This document shows positions 31,524-41,374 of a DNA stretch of 63,789 nucleotides, piece by piece. The number at the start of each line of letters is the position of its first letter. The stretch's first letter is position 1. The translations under genes and the position numbers were made by a program. The notes under the pieces are model-generated. The model worked only from the letters and a program-made list of their open reading frames with translations. It did no database searches and was not told the origin of the DNA. Source of the stretch: a virus; the IMG/VR virus record IMGVR_UViG_3300027865_000008, positions 1 to 63,789 of that record; one strand, 5' to 3'.

Positions 31524-31907
31524 ATGAATGATCGTTTTTTAGGAAGATTTGATGATGTCATATATGACCAGGAAACAGGTTTTGAATGGATAGCTGGACC
31601 TGATGTTGCCACACCATGGCCTGTTGCAAAAAAATGGGCAGAGGATATGTATACCGATCGGAAAAATTGGAGAATGCCTACAAAGGAAGAGTTGAAAACA
31701 TTGTATCAATTAGGATTAGGTAAATGTAACATCTCCCCATTATTTGAGATGAGAGAATGTTACGAGCAACCTCGTGGAATTTTTGTATGGTCAATAGAAA
31801 GAAGGGGTTCCATGAATGCATGGGGGTTTCATTTTGAAAAAGGTGATTATCGTTGGGCTAATTGTAAAAGTGATGCTTTCCGGAGAGGTTTTGCTGTACG
31901 CGGTTGA
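31524..31907 (+). CDS. DUF1566-like (C-type-lectin-like) protein
   Basis: 127 residues. DQETGFEWIAGPDVATPWPVAKKWAED, WRMPTKEELKTLYQ, FVWSIERRGSMNAWGFHF and RRGFAVRG follow the DUF1566 pattern, the same C-type-lectin-like fold used by many diversified or secreted proteins. A distant relative is the C-terminal half of the gene at 44004. No reverse transcriptase or template repeat is in the window. It has no signal sequence. Confidence 0.65.
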   Translation: MNDRFLGRFDDVIYDQETGFEWIAGPDVATPWPVAKKWAEDMYTDRKNWRMPTKEELKTLYQLGLGKCNISPLFEMRECYEQPRGIFVWSIERRGSMNAWGFHFEKGDYRWANCKSDAFRRGFAVRG

Positions 31908-31920
31908 ATTACATAAATAA

Positions 31921-31980
31921 TAGTCGATAAGTATCAGAAAATTAAAATGTATTTCAAGCGATCCAGAAGAAAAAATATGT
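31921..31980 (+). repeat. Leader copy 2 (decayed duplicate of 29515-29562)
   Basis: It shares AAGTAT-AGAAAATTAAAAT and GATCCAGAAGAAAAAATATG with the leader at 29515. Its ATG (about 31977) opens only a 10-codon frame. This suggests a duplicated gene start that has since been lost. Confidence 0.5.
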
Positions 31981-32009
31981 CACCTTTAAGTAATGGCGGA
32001 AATATATAA

Positions 32010-32258
32010 ATGATAGAAGTCAGAAATAAGCTCATAAAAAAGTCAGATCATAACGGTAGGTTATGTTCTGCCATAGATGAAAATTGTCCTTGTAGAAAAT
32101 GTTATCGTCCGCATGATTTCAGAAAATCATATGATGATCCCCATGATATGCGATGTGTAAATAATTATAACCATGGGTGTCCTGATCCGGTGCCACAACC
32201 GGATCATATCTTCTCCAGGAAAAAGTGCAAGAGATGCGGAGAAATAGAGAATAAATAA
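32010..32258 (+). CDS. Small Cys-rich zinc-ribbon-like protein
   Basis: 82 residues with Cys at LCSAIDENCPCRKCYRPHD, RCVNNYNHGCPDP and a C-terminal HIFSRKKCKRCGEIE knuckle. Likely zinc binding. The ribosome site is weak. Function not known. Confidence 0.55.
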   Translation: MIEVRNKLIKKSDHNGRLCSAIDENCPCRKCYRPHDFRKSYDDPHDMRCVNNYNHGCPDPVPQPDHIFSRKKCKRCGEIENK

Positions 32259-32259
32259 C

Positions 32260-32309
32260 TTGACTCCTATTTTTTTCTCAGTATACTTTACTAGTAGACT
32301 ACTAGTAAA
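32260..32309 (+). promoter_or_regulatory. Promoter with 10-base-arm palindromic operator
   Basis: TTGACT (32260-32265), 16 bases, TATACT (32282-32287). The operator has perfect arms TTTACTAGTA (32287-32296) and TACTAGTAAA (32300-32309) around GAC. It covers the transcription start. Each arm contains a CTAG-centred sub-palindrome. The HTH gene at 32336 is the likely binder. Confidence 0.75.
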
Positions 32310-32335
32310 CGAATAGTAAAGTTTGGAGTTTGAAA

Positions 32336-32527
32336 ATGAAAATTGATGTTAAACGAATAAGGAAAAACCTAGATTTAACACAATATCAACTAGCCATTGA
32401 ACTTGAGCTTTCTCCTTCGGCGGTTGCGAAGTGGGAGGCTGATACACACCAACCCAGTAAAAATTCAAAAGAAAGATTGCAAGAACTGGCAAAGAAAGGA
32501 GGAATCGAATTTTCAACAGTTCATTAA
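32336..32527 (+). CDS. Cro/CI-like helix-turn-helix regulator
   Basis: 63 residues from the ATG at 32336 (GGAG 7 bases upstream; an in-frame TTG at 32330 is too close). DVKRIRKNLDLTQYQLAIELELSPSAVAKWEADTHQPSKN is a classic Cro/CI helix-turn-helix (about 4-43). The palindrome at 32287-32309 lies across its own promoter, so it probably represses itself and the recombination cassette downstream. Confidence 0.75.
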   Translation: MKIDVKRIRKNLDLTQYQLAIELELSPSAVAKWEADTHQPSKNSKERLQELAKKGGIEFSTVH

Positions 32528-32585
32528 ACCGAGTATAAATGAAAGTATTGTTGAAACAGTAACAAAAAGGAAAAGGAAAAGAACG

Positions 32586-33614
32586 ATGGAAAAGATAAAA
32601 ACGACTTATTCCATGTGGAATAAGTTTCGAAGCTGCCCGAAATCCTGCCAATTCCGATACCTTGAAAATCTCGTTCCCTTGAAGAAAGATTCAAATTTGA
32701 CCTTCGGTTCTGTTATCCATGAGTGTCTTGAATGCTGGCATGGAGATTATAATGTCGGTATGGTGTATAAGATTTTGGATGAAATGTATCCGGAAAGGGC
32801 TACCAACGAGAATCAGAAATATACCTATCGGTATGCCCGTGCAATGATGACGGGATATTTCCAGGCATATGTATCTGATAAAGATAGTTTTGAGGTTGTT
32901 TGTCTCGAAAAAGAATTCCAGGGGGAGATTATCAATCCCAAAACAGGTTCGTTTTCCCGCAGTTTTTCTTTTGCCGGAAAAGTAGACGGGGTAGTAAAAG
33001 TAGCTGGTGAGCACTATTTGTTGGAGCATAAAACGGCTTCAACAATCGATTCCACTTATATTGAAAGACTTTGGAATGATTTTCAAATCACCCTTTATTC
33101 CTGGTATATGAGGGAAGTGTACAAATATCCTATTGTAGGGATTATTTATAACATTTTGGGAAAAGCTAAGTTAAAACAGGGTGAGGGTGAAACAGAAGCA
33201 GAATACGAAACCCGCCGACAGGAACTTATTGCCAAATCAAAATCAGGAAAAACCACCGCCAAAAGGAAAATGCCTGAAACTGATGAAGAATATCATGAAC
33301 GACTACAAAAAAAATGTAGTGATCCAAAAATGTTTCACAGAGAAATTATCTATATTTCCCAGGATCGTTATGCCGATTTAAGGCAAGAATTATGGGAATT
33401 GTCTCAAACATTCCTTTTTGCCCGTAGGAGGAAATTCTTCTGTAAAAATACTTCTTCATGTTATCAGTACCGGCGGCAATGTGCTTACCATCCAATCTGT
33501 ACCGCAAAAGATCCCCAAATGGCTATTGATAACTTTTTTGAAAAAGTTGAGCCCCACCAAGAATTGAGTGTAGGAAAAAGTGAAGACGAAACTGTAGCAG
33601 AACTATCATTCTAG
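32586..33614 (+). CDS. Cas4/RecB-like exonuclease (PD-(D/E)XK)
   Basis: 342 residues from the ATG at 32586. The N-terminal part (SMWNKFRSCPKSCQFRYLENL, LTFGSVIHECLECW), the nuclease core (FAGKVDGVVKV, YLLEHKTA with the E-x-K), and the C-terminal Cys (FCKNTSSCYQYRRQCAYHPIC) fit the PDDEXK_1/Cas4 group with an Fe-S cluster. It would be the 5'-3' exonuclease of the recombination pair with the ATPase that follows. The purine-rich AAAAGGAAAAGGAAAAG precedes the start. Confidence 0.75.
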   Translation: MEKIKTTYSMWNKFRSCPKSCQFRYLENLVPLKKDSNLTFGSVIHECLECWHGDYNVGMVYKILDEMYPERATNENQKYTYRYARAMMTGYFQAYVSDKDSFEVVCLEKEFQGEIINPKTGSFSRSFSFAGKVDGVVKVAGEHYLLEHKTASTIDSTYIERLWNDFQITLYSWYMREVYKYPIVGIIYNILGKAKLKQGEGETEAEYETRRQELIAKSKSGKTTAKRKMPETDEEYHERLQKKCSDPKMFHREIIYISQDRYADLRQELWELSQTFLFARRRKFFCKNTSSCYQYRRQCAYHPICTAKDPQMAIDNFFEKVEPHQELSVGKSEDETVAELSF

Positions 33615-33651
33615 TAATCAGGAATGTAAATAAATAAAAGGATTTCAAGTA

Positions 33652-34428
33652 ATGGAAAAGAAGGAATCATTAAAATTGCCGGTAAATAAAACACTGGCGA
33701 GGTCTGAATTGGAGAGTTTTTCTATTCTCATCCATGGAATGCCGAAAATAGGTAAGTCCACTTTTTGTTCTAATGCAGAAAATACTCTGTTTCTGGCAAC
33801 TGAACCAGGACTGAATTCGCTGGATGTTTATCAGTTGCCGATAAAAGACTGGCCAAGTTTAATGGACGCTTGTGGCTTGATAGCAAGTGGTGATCATAAA
33901 TATAAAACAATTGTTATAGATACGATTGATAATGCGTACAAGCTCTGCCAGGCTTATATCTGTTCAAAGTACAAGATTGATCATGAATCGGACATGGGTT
34001 GGGGTAAGGGTCATGCTTTCGTTAATAACGAGTTCCAGCGGGCAATAAATAAAATGATTGCCATGCCGTATGGTTTGTATATGATCTCTCATTCGCAAGC
34101 GAGGGAAATTGAAACCCGGACGAGCAAACATACTAAAATTGTTCCCACTCTGCCGGATAAGGTCGGAAAGATCATAACTGGTATGGTGGATATGATTCTA
34201 TTCTGTGATTTAGAAATTGTGAAGGATGACAGTGGTAATGATATTTCGAGACGTGTTCTTAGAACAACACCCAATATCTACTTTGAAGCAGGTAACAGGC
34301 TAGGTCTATCACCAGTAATAGATCTGGATTATGGGAAATTTAAGGAGGATTTTATTGCCACGATGAAGAGGAGGGCGGTAAAGGGCGAGACGAAATCCTC
34401 GCAGAAAAAAACAGAAAAAAAGTCATAA
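33652..34428 (+). CDS. RecA-like ATPase, Sak4-type recombinase
   Basis: 258 residues. ILIHGMPKIGKSTF (about 26-39) is the Walker A, YKTIVIDTIDNAYKL is the Walker B, and the SHSQAREIETRTSKHTKIVPTLPDKVGKII segment fits AAA_24/Sak4 proteins. These are RecA-core annealases or recombinases found beside phage exonucleases. The end is basic. It lies between the exonuclease and the DUF669 gene, the usual order. Confidence 0.75.
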   Translation: MEKKESLKLPVNKTLARSELESFSILIHGMPKIGKSTFCSNAENTLFLATEPGLNSLDVYQLPIKDWPSLMDACGLIASGDHKYKTIVIDTIDNAYKLCQAYICSKYKIDHESDMGWGKGHAFVNNEFQRAINKMIAMPYGLYMISHSQAREIETRTSKHTKIVPTLPDKVGKIITGMVDMILFCDLEIVKDDSGNDISRRVLRTTPNIYFEAGNRLGLSPVIDLDYGKFKEDFIATMKRRAVKGETKSSQKKTEKKS

Positions 34429-34482
34429 CGAATACAGTAATAACCGTACAGTAACCGTAATAAATTTACAGGAGATTAAAAA

Positions 34483-35004
34483 ATGGAAGAAACTGAAAAA
34501 AATGAGGACTTTGCAGGCGACTTATCACAATTTGATGATGAGTTTGAAAAAACCGAAGCTGCACCTCCAAATGAATTTGTAAAAATTCCAAATGGTAAAT
34601 ATCAAGTGGTTGTTGACAAAGTTCGTCTCGATAGGGCACAAAATTCCGGGGCTCTGATGCTTAAATGGGAATTGATTATTATCGGTGGAAAATATATAGG
34701 GCGACGTTTGTTTAGAAACAACATGATTGCTACACCCGAAAACTTTTCATGGCTCAAGCGTGATCTAATTAACTCCGGTGTCGAGATTAAAAAAGCTTCT
34801 GAACTTCCTGGCCAATTGAACAATTTGCTCAATATCCTCCTGGAAGTAGCAGTAAGGAATACGAAAAAGAACGACCAAGAAAATGTAAATGTCTATATCA
34901 CCAAGAAATTAAAAATAGAGTTGCCGGAGGCATACATAAGACATATGGAAAGTAAGGACGATTTCAATGCAGAAGACATCGAGGCAGGTAAACTCAAGTT
35001 CTAA
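34483..35004 (+). CDS. DUF669 protein (single-strand-binding-like)
   Basis: 173 residues. PNGKYQVVVDKVRLDRAQNSGALMLKWELIIIGGKYIGRRLF and the later NFSWLKRDLINSGVEI match DUF669. In phages it sits next to Sak4 and is thought to bind single-strand DNA. The acidic N-terminus (FDDEFEKTE) and C-terminus are typical. It overlaps the next gene by 38 bases. Confidence 0.7.
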   Translation: MEETEKNEDFAGDLSQFDDEFEKTEAAPPNEFVKIPNGKYQVVVDKVRLDRAQNSGALMLKWELIIIGGKYIGRRLFRNNMIATPENFSWLKRDLINSGVEIKKASELPGQLNNLLNILLEVAVRNTKKNDQENVNVYITKKLKIELPEAYIRHMESKDDFNAEDIEAGKLKF

Positions 35005-35437
35005 GGTATCTATTCCTACTATTGTAATAGATACCAGGGAGCAGAAGCCTTACGTCTTTACATCTGGCCGGGTTGGGAGTGTTAAAAAAGCACTCCCGGC
35101 CGGGGATTATTCCCTCGAAGGGTTTGAAAGTCAAGTGGCTATTGAACGTAAGACACTGTCTGACTTGGTTTCTACAGTAGTGCATAGCCAGGAAAGGTTT
35201 AAGCGAGAATTAAAAAAATTATTAGAATATAAATACGCATTTATAGTGGCGGAATGTTCTATTGAAGATATTATCCTGCATCGATATAGGTCAAAAGTAA
35301 GCCCTAAAGCTCTTTTGGGAATTTTATCCGCTATTATGGTCGATTACATACCCATATATTTTGCTGGAAATAGGCAATGTGCCATAGTTTTAGTAGAAGC
35401 TTTATTATTACGTTGCTATAAAAGGATAGGAAAGTAG
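34967..35437 (+). CDS. ERCC4-type nuclease
   Basis: 156 residues. TIVIDTREQKPYVF (about 18-31), PAGDYSLEGF and VAIERKTLSDLV (about 59-70) are the V/I-D-T-R-E and E-R-K catalytic set of the XPF/ERCC4 family, which cuts branched DNA. The helix-hairpin-helix part is absent, as in many phage members. It lies between DUF669 and a RecD2-like helicase, consistent with a role in recombination or repair. Confidence 0.75.
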   Translation: MQKTSRQVNSSSKVSIPTIVIDTREQKPYVFTSGRVGSVKKALPAGDYSLEGFESQVAIERKTLSDLVSTVVHSQERFKRELKKLLEYKYAFIVAECSIEDIILHRYRSKVSPKALLGILSAIMVDYIPIYFAGNRQCAIVLVEALLLRCYKRIGK

Positions 35438-37876
35438 ATGCAAAGCAACACACAAAACAAGGTTACTCCAGAGGCAAAGAATAAAATTGAAACTATTATC
35501 GTTGAATCGATGATGGCAAGAGGGATGACGGAGGAGGAAGCATTCGCTTACTTGTCAAAAGTTAAAGAACCTCCTCTTCCACCAGAAGAAGAGAAAGAGG
35601 ACAACAATAAATTTACAGAAGAAGAATTGCTTGAGGAGCTTGATAGAAAATCAAAATATCTTTCTGGGAAAATAATAAAAGTATTCCATTCTTCTGATAA
35701 GTTCAGTGCAGGAATCATAGAATACAAAGACGATATGTTCGCTTCCAATAGTTGTTTTTATGGAGATACGGTTACTGGTAAATTTGCAGGAAAAGTAAGT
35801 GTATCTGTAGGCGAGCAAGTAAAATTTGAAGGTGAATGGAAACAAGTACCTAAATGGGGTAGGCAGTTTATTGTAACGGGAATCGTACATGAAACTGTAC
35901 TGGATGAAGCAGGTCTGTCGCATTATTTAAACACAAATCCAGCATTCAAAGGAATTGGTCCGACTAAAGCGGGAAAAATTGCCTTCTATTGTGGAAAAGA
36001 TTTCGATCGAATATTACGAGAAGAGCCGGAGAAATTAAAAAAGGTTGCTGGACTGTCTGATAATGACATAGCAATACTGATAATGGAATGGGATTCCAGG
36101 AAGGAATTTAATTCGTTATCAACATGGTTGGCCAGTTATGAACTGACACATAACCAGATAACTAAGTTAATCGAAAGATTCGGTCATAATTTGAAACCCA
36201 TTTTGCAGGATGACCCTTATATTCTTTGTCGGGAAGTAGACGGTTTCGGTTTCGTGAAAACCGATCAGATCGCGCTCAAAATGGGTATCAAAAAAACTCA
36301 TCCGATGAGAATACAGGCTGCGTTAGTCCATGTTGCAACTCTTCGTGCTGATAATGGTGGACATTGCTGGACTGAATCAAGGGAGCTTGTAAAACAAGCA
36401 TCGGAACTTTTGGCTATTGATAATCTTGATTCAGATATGTCGATTGAAACGGAATTAACGTGTTTAATTGGAACGACTGTCCTGGCGGGGCACTGTGTAA
36501 ATGACAACATTTTAGTAGCATTACGACTTATTTATGATAGAGAAATGGAGCTAATAGACATTTTTTTCAATTGTGAAAATAATTGTTCAATCCCGATCGA
36601 AGACACTGAATCAATTTTAGAAATTGTTGCTCCATCTCTTAACTTGAGTCAACGGAATGCCGTAGAAATGGTTTTTTCAAGTAAGTTTTGTGTCATTACT
36701 GGTTCTGCTGGGAGCGGGAAATCTTATACTGTCGGTGCCATTATTAAAGTTTTAGAAGAATACAATGTTTCGAATACTTCACCATATTCTTTTGCAATTG
36801 CTGCACCGACTGGAAAGGCTGCAAAACGTATAGAAGAACTGTCCGGGTATGAAGCGAAAACAATTCATCGTCTGCTCGGATATTCGAATAATGGTTGGTT
36901 TCACAATAGGAAACGTCCTCTGACTCATGACTTTATAATTCTCGATGAATTTTCAATGGTCGATGTAAATTTAGCTTGGCGTTTTTTTAGCGCTTTGAGT
37001 CCTTATACAAAGGTGATTTTAGTCGGAGATCACAACCAGTTGCCTCCTATAGGTCCCGGAAATATTCTAAGAGATTTGCTCGACAGGCAATTAATTCCTA
37101 CTACTATTCTGGAACAAGTTGTTCGACAAGCGGGAATTCTTAAGGAAAACTGTACTGCCATTTTGGGGGGTAAAGTAGCAAATACTGCTCCTGGAGTTGA
37201 TGGAACATTACGTCCGTGGTATGTATTCGATAGACTCGAAAAAGATTCAACTGTACTTTCCGCGCTTATCGATGCCATTGAGAATAAGTTGCCTGATCTG
37301 GGAGTAGATATAATTAAAAAGATGCAGGTTCTAACTCCTACCAAGAAAGGTAAACTGGGTGTCCTAAACCTGAATATCGAGTTACAGCGTATTATTCAAC
37401 GTGTTCACTTTGGAAATGAAATAGATATCGTTTCGGAAGGGAAAAAGCCTCCATTCTATAGTGGCGATAAAGTCATGCAGATGAGGAACAATTATAAATT
37501 AGAGATAATGAATGGCACCGTGGGTTTTGTTACGTCTACTTGGTGCGAAAATGACCAGAGAGGGAACAAGTGTAATTTTATCTCAATTGATTTTGGCAAA
37601 GAAGAAGAAACCAAAATTATGAAAGGTTCAAGAGAATACAATGATATTTCACTTGCTTACGCATGCACAATTCATAAGTATCAGGGTTCAGAAATCCAGT
37701 GTGCTTTAATTATTATTCACAATTCACATTATTTCATGCTTCACCGTAATTTACTGTACACAGCAGTAACCCGTGCTTCCAAGGTAGCAATACTTTTGGG
37801 GAATTGTAAGGGGATAAAATCAGCAGCTACAAGACAAATAGTTGATGATAGGAAAACCTTTTTATCGATAATTTAA
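35438..37876 (+). CDS. RecD2-like 5'-3' helicase
   Basis: 812 residues, the usual length for RecD2. The middle N-terminal part has GIGPTKAGKIAFYCGKDF (helix-hairpin-helix). FCVITGSAGSGKSYTVGAI (about 415-435) is Walker A, APTGKAAKRIEE and HDFIILDEFSMVDVNL (DEFSM) follow, and the C-terminus has LAYACTIHKYQGSE and LLYTAVTRASKVAIL. An OB-type region (about 65-140) precedes these. An ATP-driven DNA helicase for recombination or replication is well supported. It starts right after the ERCC4 stop. Confidence 0.85.
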   Translation: MQSNTQNKVTPEAKNKIETIIVESMMARGMTEEEAFAYLSKVKEPPLPPEEEKEDNNKFTEEELLEELDRKSKYLSGKIIKVFHSSDKFSAGIIEYKDDMFASNSCFYGDTVTGKFAGKVSVSVGEQVKFEGEWKQVPKWGRQFIVTGIVHETVLDEAGLSHYLNTNPAFKGIGPTKAGKIAFYCGKDFDRILREEPEKLKKVAGLSDNDIAILIMEWDSRKEFNSLSTWLASYELTHNQITKLIERFGHNLKPILQDDPYILCREVDGFGFVKTDQIALKMGIKKTHPMRIQAALVHVATLRADNGGHCWTESRELVKQASELLAIDNLDSDMSIETELTCLIGTTVLAGHCVNDNILVALRLIYDREMELIDIFFNCENNCSIPIEDTESILEIVAPSLNLSQRNAVEMVFSSKFCVITGSAGSGKSYTVGAIIKVLEEYNVSNTSPYSFAIAAPTGKAAKRIEELSGYEAKTIHRLLGYSNNGWFHNRKRPLTHDFIILDEFSMVDVNLAWRFFSALSPYTKVILVGDHNQLPPIGPGNILRDLLDRQLIPTTILEQVVRQAGILKENCTAILGGKVANTAPGVDGTLRPWYVFDRLEKDSTVLSALIDAIENKLPDLGVDIIKKMQVLTPTKKGKLGVLNLNIELQRIIQRVHFGNEIDIVSEGKKPPFYSGDKVMQMRNNYKLEIMNGTVGFVTSTWCENDQRGNKCNFISIDFGKEEETKIMKGSREYNDISLAYACTIHKYQGSEIQCALIIIHNSHYFMLHRNLLYTAVTRASKVAILLGNCKGIKSAATRQIVDDRKTFLSII

Positions 37877-37883
37877 AAAAATG

Positions 37884-37923
37884 CTTGCACGTACTTGCAA
37901 GGCGTTGGCGTTTGAGCTATACT
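37884..37923 (+). promoter_or_regulatory. Promoter with palindromic operator, primase gene
   Basis: TTGCAA (37895-37900), 17 bases, TATACT (37918-37923). The palindrome CTTGCA-CGTACT-TGCAAG (37884-37901) overlaps the -35 box. The related element at 24035 has CTTGCAAGTACTTG, so the two genes probably share a regulator. Nothing else is visible in 37877-37958. Confidence 0.7.
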
Positions 37924-37958
37924 TTATTCTAAAGCAAGGTAATTAGGGGTGGTAGAAC

Positions 37959-40900
37959 ATGAAGACGTTCGATGTACGGGCTTATTATGATCAATTGATT
38001 TCTTCGGATATTGGAAATGTAGCTCGCGATATATTAGGTAGTTCAATTATTGACGAACAGAAATCAACTCTGTTTATTGATTGTCCCCACCATTCTTCCA
38101 CTTCTCACCGTTCCTTCCATATTTGGCTAGATAAACAAGGCTGGTACTGCCATGGATGCGGTACCGGCGGTGATGTTTTACAACTAGTTGAATTTGTTCA
38201 ATCAGGGATTGTTACCCGTGGACATTCGGGAGTAATGCCTGATTCTCACAAGGTAGCGCGCGATTGGCTGGCGGAAAAGAATGGCCTGCCTCTCCTAGGT
38301 CAAGTAGGTCTTTCACCGGAAGAAATCAAAAAATTAGAACAAACACGCGCCCAAACCATGCGAGCATGGGAATGTCTCACCGAAACTACAAAATTTTATA
38401 ATATAAAATTACTTAAAAATACAAAAGTTCTCACTTGGATATTTGAACAATATTCCTTTGATGAAAAAATCATAAAAGATTTTCTGATCGGGTATGCTGA
38501 TAATTCCGGGTTAATAGAACACCTTACGAATCGAGGGTTTACGCTTAGAGAAATAACCTCTTCCGGTGTATTTCGTCCCGATAACAATAATGAGGAACTT
38601 GTACATCCCACCTTTATAGGAAGAGTCATCTTTCCATATATGTCAAAAGGGCGTGTTATTTTCATGATAGCCCGTAAGACACCATGGACACCTGACAATA
38701 AATATGAAGCAGGTAAGTACAAAAAATTACCGATATACGATTTCAAAAAAAGGCCATGGATTAATAAGGAGATTGATAACAGTACACTATTCAATGAGGA
38801 TATTCTAACCAATAAACCTGAATATGTAATTATTACTGAGGGGATTACAGATTGTATAAGTCTTATACACCGTGGTTTTCCTGTAATAAGTCCAGTTACT
38901 GTTAATATCCGACACGATGATTGGAGTAGAATTATTCCAAAATTACAGGGGGTTAAGAAAGTAATCCTTTGTCAGGATAATGAGATTTCGGAGGCAGGTT
39001 GGCAAGGTGCCCTTCGGTCTGCAAACAGATTGTTAAAAGAAAATATAACATGTCGAGTTGCCCAGCTGCCACTTTTTGAGGAACAAACTGAATCCCGCTG
39101 CGCCTTAAAAAAATTCGGTATTTTTGCGGGCATTGAACCGAAAATCCTTAAACAAATTAGAAACGAAAAAACGGAAAATGAACAAATAGAGATAGCAGGT
39201 TTAATCGAAAAATCGAAAATTGATATTTGCTCGTTTTTTGTTTCAGGAAAGACGGAAGAAGATTTTCAAAAAATAATCGATTCGGCATTGTTGCCAGTAG
39301 AATTTGCTATAAAATCTCTCCCCGATGATTTTAGTACCAGTGATAATCTTGGAACGTTACACAGTATCTTAATCGAAATCGGACGGCAACCTAAACCTGA
39401 ACAAGATAAGCTCCTAAAAGTCTTACAGGAGAAAGTCAAAGAGAAAATCGGTTCATTGCGCGGAGAGATGAAAGAAGCCGTTCGCAATGCCAGTGTTGAA
39501 TCCAGGGAAAAAACTAAACAAAAAATTGAGCGGAAATTTGGCGCACCCATTTTCAAAAAGGGGAATCGGAGTTTTTTTCTTGTTAATAATACTATCGTGG
39601 AGCAATTCGTGCGTGAAACACCACAAGGACCTATTGTAACCTCTCAGGAAATTTCAAATTTTCATATCAAAATAGTCAAAGAAGAGATAAGTGATGATGG
39701 GGAGGTAAAAACTGACGGTTCAACTATTTCAGGGAAATTGTTTATAGGAAAAGTAATCGCTGAAAACTGGGAAAGAGATTTCCGTATTGATTCTGACTTT
39801 TGGGGGAATAACAACAGACTGTCTGCAGCGATATCAGCGCAGGCCGGTATACAGGCAATGTTTTCAACTAGGGATATCGATATGATACGGATAGTCTCAG
39901 CCGCAGTTTGTGGAATCCCAGAAAGATTGACTATATTTTCAATATTCGGTGTTCATCCACAAATAGGGTTTGTGACACCTACGCTTACTATTTCTAAAGG
40001 AAAAATCATTCCGACCGATGAGACACAAGCAGCTGTTAAGGTAAGTCCTGCATACCAAAAGGCTCAACGGCTTGATCTAGAATCTTCGACTATCGAAGAA
40101 ACGAAAGACGTTATTGAACATTTATTGACTGATCACCTTGATTTACAGCCACATAAAGTAACAATGCCGTTGCTTTCACATGCATTTTTAGGACCGCTTT
40201 TATTTGGAATGGATTTGGTAGGTGAATTTTCTCCATATGTTCTTTTCCTGGTGGGTTCTTCTGGCAAGGGAAAAACTGAAACGGCAAAATTAGCTCAATC
40301 GATATGGGGCAACTTCCAATTAAAAGAACATTTGGCCTCATGGGGCTCAACTCCAGAAATAAATCGTCAGGAGGCTGCCAGATGTCGTGGTGCACTTTGG
40401 ATTATTGATGATTTCAAACGAGCAAAGATAGGAAATTCTCAATGGAATAATGCTATCCGGGTTTTGTTAGATTATGCCGATTTACAGGCTCGTAAGCGGG
40501 CGACTCCTGGTTCAAAGGTCATCTCCGGGTATGCAATGAAATGTATGCTTTTGATCACTGGTGAAGATATTCCAACTTCTGAAACAGCATTGTTAGCTCG
40601 TTCTCTGATGGTGGAATTTCATGGCAGGAAAGATGTTGATAGATTCAGAAAATGCCTTCATCGGCAGAATGATTATCGTAAAATTCCGGCTCATTACATT
40701 GCTTGGTTACAAAAACAAGATAGTAAAGACTGGCGTAAACGTATCAGAGGTTTCTTCGATGGGTTTAACAGCTTCATCGATGAAAAGAATTTGGATATTG
40801 ATAATTCTAGGAGGCTAGCCTCTAATGCTGCTTTGTCTGCTTCTGGATTTTGTGCTTTCTTGGATTTTTCTGAAAGTATTGGGGCAATAGATAGGGATAC

Positions 40901-41372
40901 TGTTGACAAATTATTTTTAGAATATTGGGGGATTCTTACTGATATCCTGGAAAATATGCTTGTAGAGGTAGAGGAAGTAAAGCCTGTCCGTATTTTTATA
41001 TCAGCACTTACAGAGCTTATAAGAACAAAAAAGGTGGCAATACTATCATCTGAAAAAGATACTACATATGATACGAGGGTTCCAATAATAGGCTACAGGA
41101 AAGATTTCGGGGACACTCTCTGTTTGTTTCCGAAAACAACAATGGGGTTGGTCAGGGAGCATTTTAGGCGGGGTGAGGATGAAAGTCTTAACTTTTCGAC
41201 AACGGCTATTGGTAAACAGTTGGCTGTTGATGGGTATTTGATAAAACCACCCAATGAAAATAGGCTGACGTTTGTTGAGCGCGTTCCTGGCGGTGGTGCG
41301 GGGCGGTCGCCGGAGCGGGTATGGCGGCTAGATATGACTAAAATTGAAGGCTTGGCAGGGTGGATAGAATGA
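37959..41372 (+). CDS. Primase-helicase (CHC2 zinc finger, Toprim, AAA ATPase)
   Basis: 1137 residues. DCPHHSSTSHRSFHIWLDKQGWYCHGCGTGGDVL (about 44-77) is a CHC2 zinc finger. EYVIITEGITDCISLIHRG through KKVILCQDNE (about 287-345) is Toprim. A charged linker follows. LFLVGSSGKGKTETAKL (about 762-778) is Walker A and ALWIIDDFKR Walker B, resembling DUF927/helicase-like ATPases of integrative elements and phages. It probably primes and unwinds at the origin directly downstream. There is no polymerase in the window, so host polymerase would be used. Confidence 0.82.
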   Translation: MKTFDVRAYYDQLISSDIGNVARDILGSSIIDEQKSTLFIDCPHHSSTSHRSFHIWLDKQGWYCHGCGTGGDVLQLVEFVQSGIVTRGHSGVMPDSHKVARDWLAEKNGLPLLGQVGLSPEEIKKLEQTRAQTMRAWECLTETTKFYNIKLLKNTKVLTWIFEQYSFDEKIIKDFLIGYADNSGLIEHLTNRGFTLREITSSGVFRPDNNNEELVHPTFIGRVIFPYMSKGRVIFMIARKTPWTPDNKYEAGKYKKLPIYDFKKRPWINKEIDNSTLFNEDILTNKPEYVIITEGITDCISLIHRGFPVISPVTVNIRHDDWSRIIPKLQGVKKVILCQDNEISEAGWQGALRSANRLLKENITCRVAQLPLFEEQTESRCALKKFGIFAGIEPKILKQIRNEKTENEQIEIAGLIEKSKIDICSFFVSGKTEEDFQKIIDSALLPVEFAIKSLPDDFSTSDNLGTLHSILIEIGRQPKPEQDKLLKVLQEKVKEKIGSLRGEMKEAVRNASVESREKTKQKIERKFGAPIFKKGNRSFFLVNNTIVEQFVRETPQGPIVTSQEISNFHIKIVKEEISDDGEVKTDGSTISGKLFIGKVIAENWERDFRIDSDFWGNNNRLSAAISAQAGIQAMFSTRDIDMIRIVSAAVCGIPERLTIFSIFGVHPQIGFVTPTLTISKGKIIPTDETQAAVKVSPAYQKAQRLDLESSTIEETKDVIEHLLTDHLDLQPHKVTMPLLSHAFLGPLLFGMDLVGEFSPYVLFLVGSSGKGKTETAKLAQSIWGNFQLKEHLASWGSTPEINRQEAARCRGALWIIDDFKRAKIGNSQWNNAIRVLLDYADLQARKRATPGSKVISGYAMKCMLLITGEDIPTSETALLARSLMVEFHGRKDVDRFRKCLHRQNDYRKIPAHYIAWLQKQDSKDWRKRIRGFFDGFNSFIDEKNLDIDNSRRLASNAALSASGFCAFLDFSESIGAIDRDTVDKLFLEYWGILTDILENMLVEVEEVKPVRIFISALTELIRTKKVAILSSEKDTTYDTRVPIIGYRKDFGDTLCLFPKTTMGLVREHFRRGEDESLNFSTTAIGKQLAVDGYLIKPPNENRLTFVERVPGGGAGRSPERVWRLDMTKIEGLAGWIE

Positions 41373-41374
41373 CT

